Assembly: GCA_964561785.1 (NCBI GenBank)
Contig: CAZLRF010000011.1
Location: 1-64,000, forward strand
DNA length: 64,000 nt
Reading direction: 5' to 3'
Source: DATBSL01 sp964561785
GTDB lineage: Bacteria > Acidobacteriota > Vicinamibacteria > Fen-336
Shown piece after piece: positions 16,101 through 24,782 of this stretch (its first letter is position 1; every line of letters starts with the position of its first letter). The notes beneath the pieces are model-generated. The model ran no database searches and was not told where the DNA came from. It saw nothing but the letters and a program-made list of their open reading frames with translations. Position numbers and translations under genes: made by a program.

Positions 16101-17838
16101 GGGACGCCCCTCTTCCCCGCGCGGCGAGCGCGGCCTCGGCCTCGGGCCGCAGGGCGGCCTCGCCGTGGTCGGCGAGCAGCGCGAGCAGCTCGTCCGCCTC
16201 GCGCCCGGCGATCGCGCTCAGCCCGGCGAGGGCGACCCGCTGCACGGGGAGGCCGGCCTGGACCTTCACCAGCTTGCCGAGAAGCCCCGCCCCCTTCGGC
16301 CGCAGCCACTCGGCGAAGGCCTCCGTGGCGCCGCGCGACGAGGCGTGGGCGAGCGCCCTTCCTGCCGCCGCGGCCTCCGCCGCCGAGAGGTGCGCCGCGT
16401 GCCTCTCCACGTGCGCGCGCAGCGCGGGCAGGACGCGGGGCCCGCCGCGCGCGGCCATCACCGGCAGGGCGGCGAGTCGCACCCGCTCGTGCTTCGAGAG
16501 CAGGAGGTGGTGCAGGCCCCGGGCCGTCTCGGGCGTGAAGGCCGCCCGCTCGAGGTGCGAGAGCGCCTCCGTCTGCAGCGCCTCGTCGTCGCGCCCGGTG
16601 GCCTCGAGCGCGGCCTGCCGCGCGGCCGCCGGGTCGACCTCGGCGAGCAGCCGCAGGAGCGTGACCGCGAGGGCGCCCTCGGCCCCCGGCAGGCGGGCGC
16701 CGAGCGCCGCCGGTGAGCCCCGGCAGGCCCGCACCACGAGGCGGCGCAGGAGGGCCGCGCGCGGGCCGTCGCCCTCCGCGGCGAGCAGGTCGACGAGCCG
16801 GCCGAGCGTCGCGCCGGGGGCGGCGTCGAGGATCTCGGCGAGGGGGGCGGGAACCTCCGGCTCCTCGGGGCGCAGCGTGTCGACGAGGGCGGCGAGGGTG
16901 CGCTCGTCGAGCCACGACTCGAGGAACGAGGCCGCGGCGTCGGGCGACGCGGCCAGCGCGTGCCGGACGTGACGGGCGAGCTCGACGAGCAGGTCGGCCC
17001 GGCGCTCGACGAGGAGGTGCTCGCGCACCTCGAGGGCGAAGTCGAGCACGGCCGGGAGGTCCTCCGGTCCTCCGGCCCGGAGGAGCTCGGCCACGGCGCG
17101 CAGCGCGTGGCGCGACACCGTCTCCTCCGCCTCCTCCGCGCGGAGCCTCGCGACGAGCTCCGGCGCGACCGGCCGGTAGCGCAGGGGGGCGGCCTCGGTG
17201 AACGGCGGCAGGGGCAGGTCCCACTGGGGCGCGGGCGCGTGGCGCTCCCGGCTCGGGTCCGCCTCGTCGTCCTCGAGGGCGTTCTCCTCCTGCTCCTCGC
17301 CGGGGACGAAGCCTTCGATCGCGTCCACGTGAATCCCCCGGAAGCCCGCCTTGCGCAGGAGGGTGACGAGGTCGTCTTCCTGCTGGCGCACGCCCGTGTA
17401 GCGGATCGACAGGATCTGCAGCAGCCGCAGCCGCTCGTCCCAGCTCGTGTCCGCGGCGAACGTGATCCGGCGCACGCCGTCGCGGAACAGGCGGAAGGCG
17501 AGCGAGCGCTCGCGGTCCCGCTCGAGGTAGACGACCTCCCGGCCCAGGGTGAGCTCGAACGGGTGCACCTCGAGGACGAGGGGCCCGAAGCCCTCGAGGA
17601 CCGCGCGGAAGCGGTCCCGGTAGTCCTCGATGAGCGCGCGGACGACCCGGTTCGCCGGGTCGTAGAGCGTGAAGCTGCGCGCGGCGCGGGTGAGGGCGAG
17701 CACGGCCGCGTTCGCGGCGAGGGCGTGGGGGCTGCCGACGAGTCGCCGTTCGTCGGGGGAGACCTCGAGGCCCTCGGGAGGGGGCTCCGCGCCCGGGGGG
17801 GCCGTCGGGAGGGGCGGGACGTCCGCGTCGGGGGCCAT
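16093..17838 (-). CDS. Helical-repeat (HEAT-like) protein paired with the HD-domain protein
   Basis: A 581-residue cytoplasmic protein read from ATG 17838. Residues about 40-150 hold a module (SFTLYDPANRVVRALIEDY, then EVVYLERDRERSLAFRLFRD and GVRRITF) resembling the N-terminal part of the adjacent HD protein. An acidic linker follows (EEQEENALEDDEADPS), and the rest is a run of Ala/Leu-rich helix pairs typical of HEAT-type scaffolds. No catalytic motif is seen. It overlaps the HD gene by 8 bases and is divergent from nadE. A TAGTAT box sits only 2 bases before the ATG, so the true start or promoter is uncertain; a TTG at 17859 is an alternative. Function unknown, possibly a partner or target of the HD protein. 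Confidence 0.72.
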   Translation of the reverse strand: MAPDADVPPLPTAPPGAEPPPEGLEVSPDERRLVGSPHALAANAAVLALTRAARSFTLYDPANRVVRALIEDYRDRFRAVLEGFGPLVLEVHPFELTLGREVVYLERDRERSLAFRLFRDGVRRITFAADTSWDERLRLLQILSIRYTGVRQQEDDLVTLLRKAGFRGIHVDAIEGFVPGEEQEENALEDDEADPSRERHAPAPQWDLPLPPFTEAAPLRYRPVAPELVARLRAEEAEETVSRHALRAVAELLRAGGPEDLPAVLDFALEVREHLLVERRADLLVELARHVRHALAASPDAAASFLESWLDERTLAALVDTLRPEEPEVPAPLAEILDAAPGATLGRLVDLLAAEGDGPRAALLRRLVVRACRGSPAALGARLPGAEGALAVTLLRLLAEVDPAAARQAALEATGRDDEALQTEALSHLERAAFTPETARGLHHLLLSKHERVRLAALPVMAARGGPRVLPALRAHVERHAAHLSAAEAAAAGRALAHASSRGATEAFAEWLRPKGAGLLGKLVKVQAGLPVQRVALAGLSAIAGREADELLALLADHGEAALRPEAEAALAARGRGASRG

Positions 17839-17867
17839 CAATACTAATCGTGGGAGCAAGGGCGCGG

Positions 17868-17873
17868 TAAGAT
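17868..17873 (+). promoter_or_regulatory. Candidate leaderless promoter of nadE (-10 TAAGAT)
   Basis: TAAGAT lies 6 bases before the GTG of nadE, so transcription would start at the G of the start codon. There is no Shine-Dalgarno sequence and no convincing -35. Confidence 0.45.
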
Positions 17874-17879
17874 CGGGCC

Positions 17880-19838
17880 GTGGGAACAGCGCCCTTCGGC
17901 TTCCTGCGCGTGGCGGCGGCCTGCCCGCCCGTGAAGGTGGCGGACCCCGAGCCCAACGCCGACGCGACGCTCGACTTCGTGGGCCGGGCCGCGGAGCGCG
18001 GGGCCCAGGTCGTCGTCCTGCCCGAGCTCGGGCTGACCGGCTACACCTGCGGCGATCTCTTCTTCAGCCTCGGCACGCTCGTCGGCGGGGCGGAGCGGGC
18101 CCTCGCGCGCGTGCTGCGGGAGACCGTCCGGCGCGCCACGGTCGTCGTCGTGGGCCTCCCCGTCCTCCAGGGGGACCGGCTGTTCAACGCGGCGGCCGTC
18201 CTCCAGGGGGGGCGCGTCCTCGGCGTCGTGCCCAAGACGTTTCTCCCCGGGTACGCGGAGTACTACGAGGAGCGCTGGTTCTCGTCCTCCCGCGAGGCCC
18301 GCGGGGGCGAGGTACGGCTCGCGGGGCAGGCCGTCCCCTTCGGCACGGACCTCCTCTTCCAGGACCCGGACGACCCCGGCGTCGCGCTGGCCGTCGAGAT
18401 CTGCGAGGACCTGTGGGCGCCCGTCCCCCCGAGCTCGCGCCACGCGGTGGCGGGGGCGACGGTGATCCTCAACCCCTCGGCCTCCAACGACCTCGTGGCC
18501 AAGGCGGAGTACCGACGGGAGCTCGTCCGCCAGCAGTCGGGCCGGACCCTGTGCGCCTACGCCTACGCGAACGCCGGCGTCCACGAGTCCACGACCGACC
18601 TCGTGTTCGGCGGCCATCTGCTGGTCGCGGAGAACGGCGTGCTGCTCGCGGAGGGCGAGCGCTTCCGGCGCGACGGCGACCTGGTCGTGACCGACGTGGA
18701 CGTCGAGCGGCTGCGGGTCGAGCGCGCGAGGCAGACCTCCTTCGCCGACGCGGTCCACGGCAGCGGCCCTCCCTACCGCGTGGTGCCGCTCGCGCCGGTG
18801 CCCCCGCCCGAGCCCCACCTCCTGGTCCGGCCGGTGGACCCGCACCCCTTCGTCCCCGCCGACCCGGCCACCCTCGACGAGCGCTGCCGCGAGGTCTTCT
18901 CGATCCAGACCGCGGGGCTCGCGAGGCGGATCGAGCACGTGGGGGTGAAGCGGGTGGTCCTCGGCCTCTCGGGGGGCCTCGACTCGACCCTCGCCCTCCT
19001 CGTCTGCGCGCGGACGTTCGACCTGCTCTCGCTGCCCCGCCAGGGGATCCTCGCCGTCACCATGCCCGGCTTCGGGACCACCGCGCGGACGCTCGAGAGC
19101 GCGCGGCGCCTCGCGGCCGCCGCGGGGGCGGAGCTGCGCGAGATCGACATCCGCCCTGCCTGCGAGCAGCACATCCGCGACATCGCCCTCGACCCGCGGG
19201 ACCGCGAGAGCACGACCTTCCAGAACCTCCAGGCCCGGGAGCGCACCCAGGTCCTCATGGACCTCGCGAACAAGGAGGGCGGGATCGTCGTCGGCACCGG
19301 CGACCTCTCGGAGATCGCGCTCGGCTGGTCGACCTTCGCCGGCGACCAGATCGCGATGTACGGGGTGAACGCCGGCGTGCCGAAGACGCTCGTGCGCCGC
19401 CTCGTGGAGTGGGTGGCCGCCCACCACGCGAGCGGCCCCGAGAGGGAAGTGCTCGAGGCCGTCCTCCTCACCCCCGTCTCGCCCGAGCTCGTTCCCCCGG
19501 GCCGGGACGGGCGGATCGAGCAGAGGACCGAGGAGCTGGTCGGCCCCTACGAGCTGCACGACTTCTTCCTCTTCTGCCTGCTGCGGTGGGGGGCGGGCCC
19601 GCGCAAGACCCTCTTCCTCGCCGAGCACGCCTTCGGCGGGCGCTACGACGCGGCCGCCCTGCGCGGCTGGCTGGAGGTGTTCCTGCGCCGCTTCTTCGCC
19701 CAGCAGTGGAAGCGGTCGGTCATGCCGGACGGCCCGAAGGTCGGCTCGGTCAGCCTCTCGCCCCGCGGCGACTGGCGGATGCCGAGCGACGCGGACGCCG
19801 CGGCCTGGCTGCGCGAGCTCGCGGGACCCCGCGCGTGA
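17880..19838 (+). CDS. nadE: Glutamine-dependent NAD(+) synthetase
   Basis: This 652-residue two-domain enzyme makes NAD from nicotinate adenine dinucleotide, using ammonia released from glutamine in its own nitrilase domain. The glutaminase triad is complete: Glu49 in VVLPELGLTGY, Lys119 in VVPKTFLPGY and Cys175 in VEICEDLW. The synthetase domain has the ATP-pyrophosphatase loop SGGLDST at residues 364-370, plus GTGDLSEIALGWSTF and GVPKTLVRRLVEW. Length and order fit the eukaryote/actinobacterial-style glutamine-dependent form. The GTG at 17880 has no Shine-Dalgarno sequence but has TAAGAT 6 bases upstream. The stop overlaps the start of the receiver-PilZ gene by 4 bases (GTGA). Confidence 0.95.
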   Translation: MGTAPFGFLRVAAACPPVKVADPEPNADATLDFVGRAAERGAQVVVLPELGLTGYTCGDLFFSLGTLVGGAERALARVLRETVRRATVVVVGLPVLQGDRLFNAAAVLQGGRVLGVVPKTFLPGYAEYYEERWFSSSREARGGEVRLAGQAVPFGTDLLFQDPDDPGVALAVEICEDLWAPVPPSSRHAVAGATVILNPSASNDLVAKAEYRRELVRQQSGRTLCAYAYANAGVHESTTDLVFGGHLLVAENGVLLAEGERFRRDGDLVVTDVDVERLRVERARQTSFADAVHGSGPPYRVVPLAPVPPPEPHLLVRPVDPHPFVPADPATLDERCREVFSIQTAGLARRIEHVGVKRVVLGLSGGLDSTLALLVCARTFDLLSLPRQGILAVTMPGFGTTARTLESARRLAAAAGAELREIDIRPACEQHIRDIALDPRDRESTTFQNLQARERTQVLMDLANKEGGIVVGTGDLSEIALGWSTFAGDQIAMYGVNAGVPKTLVRRLVEWVAAHHASGPEREVLEAVLLTPVSPELVPPGRDGRIEQRTEELVGPYELHDFFLFCLLRWGAGPRKTLFLAEHAFGGRYDAAALRGWLEVFLRRFFAQQWKRSVMPDGPKVGSVSLSPRGDWRMPSDADAAAWLRELAGPRA

Positions 19839-20500
19839 TCCGCGCGGTCGTCGTCTCGCACAGAGACCTCGCGCCCGAGCTCGGCGGGACGGTCCTGTTC
19901 CGGCGCAACGTCGAGCGGGTCCAGGCGACGGGGCTCGAGGAGGCCCGCCGACTCGCCGAGCAGAGCCGGCCCGACGTCCTGGTCGTGGATGCGACCGTGC
20001 CCGGCGGGGCGGCCATCGTCGCCGCCCTGCGGCAGGACCCCCTCACCCGCCCGATCGCGATCGTCGTCCTCGGCCGCTCGGACTTCGACTACGACCACCT
20101 CGAGCTGCTCGAGGCGGGGGCGAACACGATCCTCCCCCTCCCGCCGGACCACGACTGGGACGACCGCCTGATGCGCCTCATCCACGTGCCCGCGCGCAAG
20201 GCCACCCGCATCCCGGTGAGCCTGCGGGTGGAGGGGGGCCTGCGCGGGGGGCTCGCTTTCGGCGGGCGGGCCCTCAACCTGAGCGTCCACGGGATGCTGC
20301 TCGAGTGCCGGCAGGCGCTCGACGTCGGGGAGGACCTCGTCTTCTCCCTCGAGGTGCCGGGAGGCCACGGGCTCGTGCGGGGATCGGGCACCGTGGTCCG
20401 GATCGCCTCCGCCCACCACTTCGGGGTCGAGCTGACCCACGTCGAGGGGGACGGCCGGGTCCGCATCAAGCGCTTCGTGGAGTCGGGGGGCCCCGCCTGA
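19835..20500 (+). CDS. Receiver-like plus PilZ domain protein
   Basis: This 221-residue protein has an N-terminal response-regulator-like fold (about residues 1-120: IRAVVVSHRDL, then RPDVLVVDATVPGG) and a C-terminal PilZ domain. The PilZ domain has the cyclic-di-GMP contacts R-x(3)-R (RKATR) and N-x-S-x-x-G (NLSVHG). The presumed phospho-acceptor Asp in VVDATV is present, but the receiver is divergent. It starts at GTG in a 4-base overlap with nadE, and the next promoter overlaps its stop codon. Proteins of this design commonly modulate surface motility; the PilT-type ATPase encoded 3 kb away is a possible partner. Confidence 0.8.
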   Translation: MIRAVVVSHRDLAPELGGTVLFRRNVERVQATGLEEARRLAEQSRPDVLVVDATVPGGAAIVAALRQDPLTRPIAIVVLGRSDFDYDHLELLEAGANTILPLPPDHDWDDRLMRLIHVPARKATRIPVSLRVEGGLRGGLAFGGRALNLSVHGMLLECRQALDVGEDLVFSLEVPGGHGLVRGSGTVVRIASAHHFGVELTHVEGDGRVRIKRFVESGGPA

Positions 20501-20524
20501 CGACAGGGCCCCGCGCGGTATAAT
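20497..20524 (+). promoter_or_regulatory. Promoter of glgP (CTGACG / TATAAT)
   Basis: A perfect TATAAT (20519-20524) follows CTGACG (20497-20502) with 16-base spacing. The -35 overlaps the stop codon of the PilZ gene. The leader to the glgP ATG would be about 64 bases. A GGGGCCC/GGGCCCC inverted repeat flanks the -35. Confidence 0.6.
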
Positions 20525-20594
20525 CGTTGCAATCCGACCGCCGCTGACCGGTCGCCGACCCTCCAGAGGACGCCCAGGAGCTCTTCCCCGACCC

Positions 20595-22715
20595 ATGAAC
20601 ATCCGCACGCTGCACGTGGCCGACATCGAGCTGCCCCCCAGCCTCGAGCGGCTGCGGGACCTCGCCTACGACTACTGGTGGAGCTGGTCGCCCCGGGCCA
20701 ACCGCCTCTTCTCCCGGATCGACCCCGAGCCCTGGCGCCGCTACCACAACCCCGTCCAGCTGCTGATCAACGTCGAGCCGCAGCAGTGGATGCGCCTGCT
20801 CGCCGACCCCGAGTTCGTGAAGCTCTACGCCGACGTCACGCAGGCCCTCGACGAGTACCGGAGCCGGCCGCGGTGGTGGGCGCAGCAGGGCTTCGAGATG
20901 CCGGGCCCGGTCGCGTACTTCTCGATGGAGTTCGGGATCCACGAGTCGCTCGGCATCTACTCGGGTGGCCTCGGCGTCCTGGCGGGCGACCACTGCAAGG
21001 CCGCGAGCGACCTCGGCGTTCCCCTGGTGGGGGTGGGGCTCCTCTACCGCTCGGGCTACTTCCGCCAGACCGTCGACGCGGACGGCTTCCAGCAGCACAC
21101 CTACCCGGACTACGACTTCGCGCGCCTCCCGGTCCTCCCCGTGCAGGCGCCGGGGGGCGGCGTCCTCACCGTGCCGATCGACCTGCCGGGCCGGGTCGTC
21201 CACGCCGCGGTGTGGAAGGTCCAGGTCGGCCTCGTGCCGGTGCTGATGCTCGACACCGACATCCCCCTCAACGACCCGGCCGACCGGCCGATCACCGGGA
21301 CCCTCTACGTCCGCGGCCGCGAGATGCGCCTGTGCCAGGAGATCGTGCACGGGATCGGGGGCGTGCGGGCGCTGCGGGCGCTCGGCATCCACCCCGCGGT
21401 GTGGCACATGAACGAGGGGCACGTGGCGTTCCTGGCCCTCGAGCGGGCGCGCGAGCGGGTGCACATGGGCGACAGCCTCGCCGAGGCCCTCGCCGCGGTG
21501 AAGCGCACCACCGTCTTCACCACCCACACCCCGGTCCCCGCCGGAAACGAGACCTTCGACCGCCGGCTCGTCCGGAAGTACCTCGAGCCCTGGATCCGCG
21601 ACGTCGGCTGCGAGCCCGACGAGGCGCTCGATCTGGGCCGCGACAACGGCAACTTCAACATGACCGCCCTCTCGATCCGCCTCGCGGCGAGCACGAACGG
21701 AGTGAGCCGCCTCCACGGCGAGGTCTCCTCCGCCATGTGGCGCCACCTGTTCCCCGACGGCGCCGGCGAGCCGGTGGGGTACGTGACGAACGGCGTCCAC
21801 ACCGCGAGCTGGGTGGGCCCGGAGATGCGCACGTTCTACACGCAGCACATCGACCCCGCGTGGGAGCAGAAGCTGCTCGAGCCGGAGGCGTGGACGCGGG
21901 TGCGCGAGGCGCCGGACGCCGCCCTGTGGGCCGCCCACCGCGCCCAGAAGGAGCGGCTCATCCGTTTCGTGCGCGAGCGGGTGCGGGTGCAGTCGGCTCG
22001 CCACGGCCTCTCCCCCGACGAGCTGCGGCAGGTCGAGGCGCTGCTCGACCCCCACGCGCTCACGGTCGGCTTCGCCCGGCGCTTCGCGACCTACAAGCGC
22101 GCCTTCCTCATCATGTCCGACCTCGACCGCCTGCGGGCGATCGTGGCCGACCCCGCGCGGCCGGTCCAGTTCCTCTTCGCGGGCAAGGCGCACCCCGCCG
22201 ACCGCGAGGGCCAGGAGGTCGTCCGCCGCCTGTTCTCCCTGACCCACGGCGAGTTCCGGGGGAAGCTCGTGTTCCTCGAGGACTACGACATCGAGGTGGG
22301 GCGCGCGCTCGTCCAGGGCTGCGACGTGTGGCTCAACACGCCCCGCCGGCCCCAGGAGGCGAGCGGCACGTCCGGGCAGAAGGTCCCCGTGAACGGCGGC
22401 GTGAACATCAGCATCCTCGACGGGTGGTGGGCGGAGGGCTTCCGCGGCGACAACGGGTGGGCGATCGGGGACGGCCACATCGACCCCGACACCGCCGCGC
22501 AGGACCGCGCGGACGCCGAGTCGCTCTACCGCATCCTCCAGGAGGAGGTCGTGCCGCGCTTCTTCGCCCGGGACGAGGCCGGTCTGCCCCGCGAGTGGCT
22601 TCGCACGATGAAGGCATCGATCGAGTCGGTGGTCGCCCCGTTCAGCGCCCACCGCATGGTGCGGGACTACGTGATCGGGAGCTACGTTCCGGCCGCCGAG
22701 GCCCGCAAGGGCTGA
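20595..22715 (+). CDS. glgP: Alpha-glucan phosphorylase (short GT35 type)
   Basis: This 706-residue enzyme releases glucose-1-phosphate from glycogen or maltodextrin using pyridoxal phosphate. Family landmarks are the N-terminal LAYDYWWSWSP, VAYFSMEFGIHESLGIYSGGLGVLAGDH, VWHMNEGHVAFLALE, VTNGVHTASW, FARRFATYKRA, and EASGTSGQKVPVNG carrying the PLP lysine (Lys596). The sequence belongs to the shorter archaeal/thermophile-type phosphorylases rather than the 800-residue E. coli type. It is a single gene behind a perfect TATAAT promoter with no other glycogen gene beside it. Its end is one base from the convergent zinc-ribbon gene. Confidence 0.95.
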   Translation: MNIRTLHVADIELPPSLERLRDLAYDYWWSWSPRANRLFSRIDPEPWRRYHNPVQLLINVEPQQWMRLLADPEFVKLYADVTQALDEYRSRPRWWAQQGFEMPGPVAYFSMEFGIHESLGIYSGGLGVLAGDHCKAASDLGVPLVGVGLLYRSGYFRQTVDADGFQQHTYPDYDFARLPVLPVQAPGGGVLTVPIDLPGRVVHAAVWKVQVGLVPVLMLDTDIPLNDPADRPITGTLYVRGREMRLCQEIVHGIGGVRALRALGIHPAVWHMNEGHVAFLALERARERVHMGDSLAEALAAVKRTTVFTTHTPVPAGNETFDRRLVRKYLEPWIRDVGCEPDEALDLGRDNGNFNMTALSIRLAASTNGVSRLHGEVSSAMWRHLFPDGAGEPVGYVTNGVHTASWVGPEMRTFYTQHIDPAWEQKLLEPEAWTRVREAPDAALWAAHRAQKERLIRFVRERVRVQSARHGLSPDELRQVEALLDPHALTVGFARRFATYKRAFLIMSDLDRLRAIVADPARPVQFLFAGKAHPADREGQEVVRRLFSLTHGEFRGKLVFLEDYDIEVGRALVQGCDVWLNTPRRPQEASGTSGQKVPVNGGVNISILDGWWAEGFRGDNGWAIGDGHIDPDTAAQDRADAESLYRILQEEVVPRFFARDEAGLPREWLRTMKASIESVVAPFSAHRMVRDYVIGSYVPAAEARKG

Positions 22716-23390
22716 TCAGTCGCCCTCGATCCGGCGGCGGGCGTCGAGGAACGGCTGGTACAGACGCTTGCGCTCGGACATCGTGGCGCGCACGAGGTGC
22801 TCGCCACGGCCGACGTCGTTCGGGTGCAGGACGAGGTCGGCCTGGGCCGCCCACGCCTGGGTGCCGTCTCCGCTACGGAACTCCTCGCCCACCAGGATGA
22901 CGAACAGCCGCCGGCGCACGTCGGCGGGCAGGCGCAGCATCCGCTGGGCGAGGGTCTCCGGCTTGCCGGGCTCGGTCGCGGCCCGCGCGGTCACCGCCAC
23001 CTCGTAGACGCCCTGCTCGAGGAGGCGAGCGCCCTCCTCCACGTCGTCGACCGCGTCCACGTGGAAGCCCAGGCGCTCGAGGGCCGTCCCGATCGCCTGC
23101 GCCACCGGCCCGGAGAGCGCGACGAGCGCGTCGTTGTCGCTGCGCTCCGCCCGCTCGCGGCGGGCCACGGCGGCCGGGCTCGGGGGAGCCGGGGGGGGCA
23201 CGTCGGGCGCGGGAGCGGGGTCCGCCGGGCGCGCCGCCGGAGGCTCGGCCGGCGCCGGCGTCTCGGCCCCCCGGCCGGGGAGCGTGAGCACCGCCTGGCA
23301 GCGGGGGCACTTCACCTTGAACGGCCGGTCGGGAACCTTCGCGTCCTCGATCTGGATGCGGGTCGAGCACTGGGGGCACTGGGCCTGCAC
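22716..23390 (-). CDS. Zinc-ribbon protein with receiver-like C-terminal domain, linked to the pilus ATPase
   Basis: This 224-residue protein begins with an MJ0042-type zinc ribbon (Cys5, Cys8, Cys28, Cys31), continues with a Pro/Ala-rich linker of about 55 residues, and ends in an alpha/beta domain. That domain (NDALVALSGPVAQAIGTALE, then DVEEGARLLEQGVYEVAV) resembles a degenerate response-regulator receiver without a clear phospho-acceptor. The GTG start lies 4 bases after the PilT/PilU stop, so the two are probably translated together. A regulatory role in pilus retraction is plausible from position only. Confidence 0.75.
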   Translation of the reverse strand: MQAQCPQCSTRIQIEDAKVPDRPFKVKCPRCQAVLTLPGRGAETPAPAEPPAARPADPAPAPDVPPPAPPSPAAVARRERAERSDNDALVALSGPVAQAIGTALERLGFHVDAVDDVEEGARLLEQGVYEVAVTARAATEPGKPETLAQRMLRLPADVRRRLFVILVGEEFRSGDGTQAWAAQADLVLHPNDVGRGEHLVRATMSERKRLYQPFLDARRRIEGD

Positions 23391-23394
23391 GCTT

Positions 23395-24672
23395 CTACCT
23401 CTCGATCAGGTCTTCCATGTCGGACCCGCCGCCCCCGCCCGGCGAGCCGCCGCGGGAGGGCTCCGGCGTGCGCATGCGCCCGGTCTGGCGCAAGGGGTCG
23501 GCCGCGCGGAACGACCCGGTCCGCCGCAGGTCGTCCTCCTTCGGCTTGAGCGGGATCGACTCCGTCTTCGACGCGCCGTCGCCCTGGGTGTCGAGGCGCA
23601 GCTGGAGGTTCGTACGGTTCGTGGCGAAGGAGAGGCCGAGCTCGCGATCGATCGTCCCCGCCAAGATGAGCCGCTCGAGCTCCTGGTCGAAGGTCTGCAT
23701 GCCGTCGAGCCCGCCCGCCTCCATCGCGTCCTGGAGGCTCTTGCCCTCGCGCTCGCCCTCCTGGACGTACTCCTTCGTCCGCGAGTTCGAGCGCAGGATC
23801 TCGCAGATCGCGATCCGGCCGCCCCCGATCTTGGGCACGAGGCGCTGGCTCACGATCCACTTGAACGACTGCGAGAAGCGGGTGCGGATCTGCCGCTCCT
23901 CGTTCTTCGGGAACACCCCCACGATGCGGTCGATCGTCTTCGCGGCGTCGATCGTGTGCAGCGTCGAGAGCACGAGGTGGCCCGTCTCCGAGGCCTCGAG
24001 CGCGATCGAGATCGTCTCGACGTCGCGCATCTCGCCGACGAGGATCACCTTGGGCGCCTGGCGCAGGGCGGCGCGCAGGGCGAGGGCGAAGGTCTGGGTG
24101 TCGGTGCCCACCTCGCGCTGGTTGATCGTGGCCTTGATGTTGGGGTGGAGGTACTCGACAGGGTCCTCGATCGTGATGATGTGGATCGGCTTCTCCTCGT
24201 TCATCTTGCGCAGGATCGCGGCGAGGGTCGTGGACTTGCCCGAGCCCGTGGGCCCGGTGAGGAGCACGATGCCGTTTCTCTCGTTCGCGATCTCGTTGAG
24301 CACGGGGGGCAGCCCGAGCTCGGCCACGGAGGGGATCTGGTTGGGGATGACGCGCAGCACGATGCTGTAGCTGCCGCGCTGGGAGAAGACGTTCACGCGG
24401 AAGCGCGTGCGCTTGGCGAGGCTGTAGGAGAGGTCGGTCGAGCCCGTGCGCAGGAGCTTCTCCGCGAGGTCGCGCTTGCCCTGGAGCAGGCGCAGCGCGA
24501 TCAGCTCCGTGTGGTAGGGCATCAGCCTCTGGATGCCCGCGAACTCGACCGGGCGCAGCGCGCCGTCGATCTCGACCTGGGGCGGGCGGCCGACCGACAG
24601 GTTGAGGTCGGAGATTCCGGGGGCCGTGTCCAGCATCGTGTTCAGCAGGGGGTCGATATCGAACAGCGCCAT
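23395..24672 (-). CDS. pilT: Type IV pilus retraction-type ATPase (PilT/PilU family)
   Basis: This 425-residue secretion-type hexameric ATPase carries Walker A GPTGSGKST at 140-148, the Asp box IHIITIEDPVEY at 163-174, Walker B-like VILVGEMRD around 209-217 and the His box GHLVLSTLHT. The AIRNLIRE motif of true PilT is not conserved (RSNSRTKEYVQEG instead), which favours the PilU-like side of the family. A polar C-terminal extension of about 75 residues rich in Arg, Pro and Gly is unusual. The ATG has GGAGG 6 bases upstream and a TATGAT box before it. No pilin or assembly genes are adjacent. Confidence 0.9.
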   Translation of the reverse strand: MALFDIDPLLNTMLDTAPGISDLNLSVGRPPQVEIDGALRPVEFAGIQRLMPYHTELIALRLLQGKRDLAEKLLRTGSTDLSYSLAKRTRFRVNVFSQRGSYSIVLRVIPNQIPSVAELGLPPVLNEIANERNGIVLLTGPTGSGKSTTLAAILRKMNEEKPIHIITIEDPVEYLHPNIKATINQREVGTDTQTFALALRAALRQAPKVILVGEMRDVETISIALEASETGHLVLSTLHTIDAAKTIDRIVGVFPKNEERQIRTRFSQSFKWIVSQRLVPKIGGGRIAICEILRSNSRTKEYVQEGEREGKSLQDAMEAGGLDGMQTFDQELERLILAGTIDRELGLSFATNRTNLQLRLDTQGDGASKTESIPLKPKEDDLRRTGSFRAADPLRQTGRMRTPEPSRGGSPGGGGGSDMEDLIER

Positions 24673-24692
24673 CCCACGCCTCCGGGAGGGTG

Positions 24693-24757
24693 ATCATAGC
24701 ATCCCGTCGTGACGGGCCCCGGGGACAGCCACACGGTTCCCGCGGCGGGCGTATGAT
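24693..24757. promoter_or_regulatory. Divergent -10 boxes, both TATGAT, between pilT and the membrane protein gene
   Basis: TATGAT occurs on the minus strand (24698-24693, for the PilT/PilU gene) and on the plus strand (24752-24757, for the membrane protein). Each matches the consensus at five of six positions and lies about 20-25 bases before its start codon. The -35 regions are weak. Confidence 0.45.
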
Positions 24758-24782
24758 GCTCCCCGAAAGGAAGGACTGGCAC

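Noticed and set aside
20487..20512. GGGGCCC...GGGCCCC hairpin as a terminator after the PilZ gene
   Set aside because: It encloses the -35 of the glgP promoter and has no T-tract, so it is mentioned with the promoter but not called a terminator.
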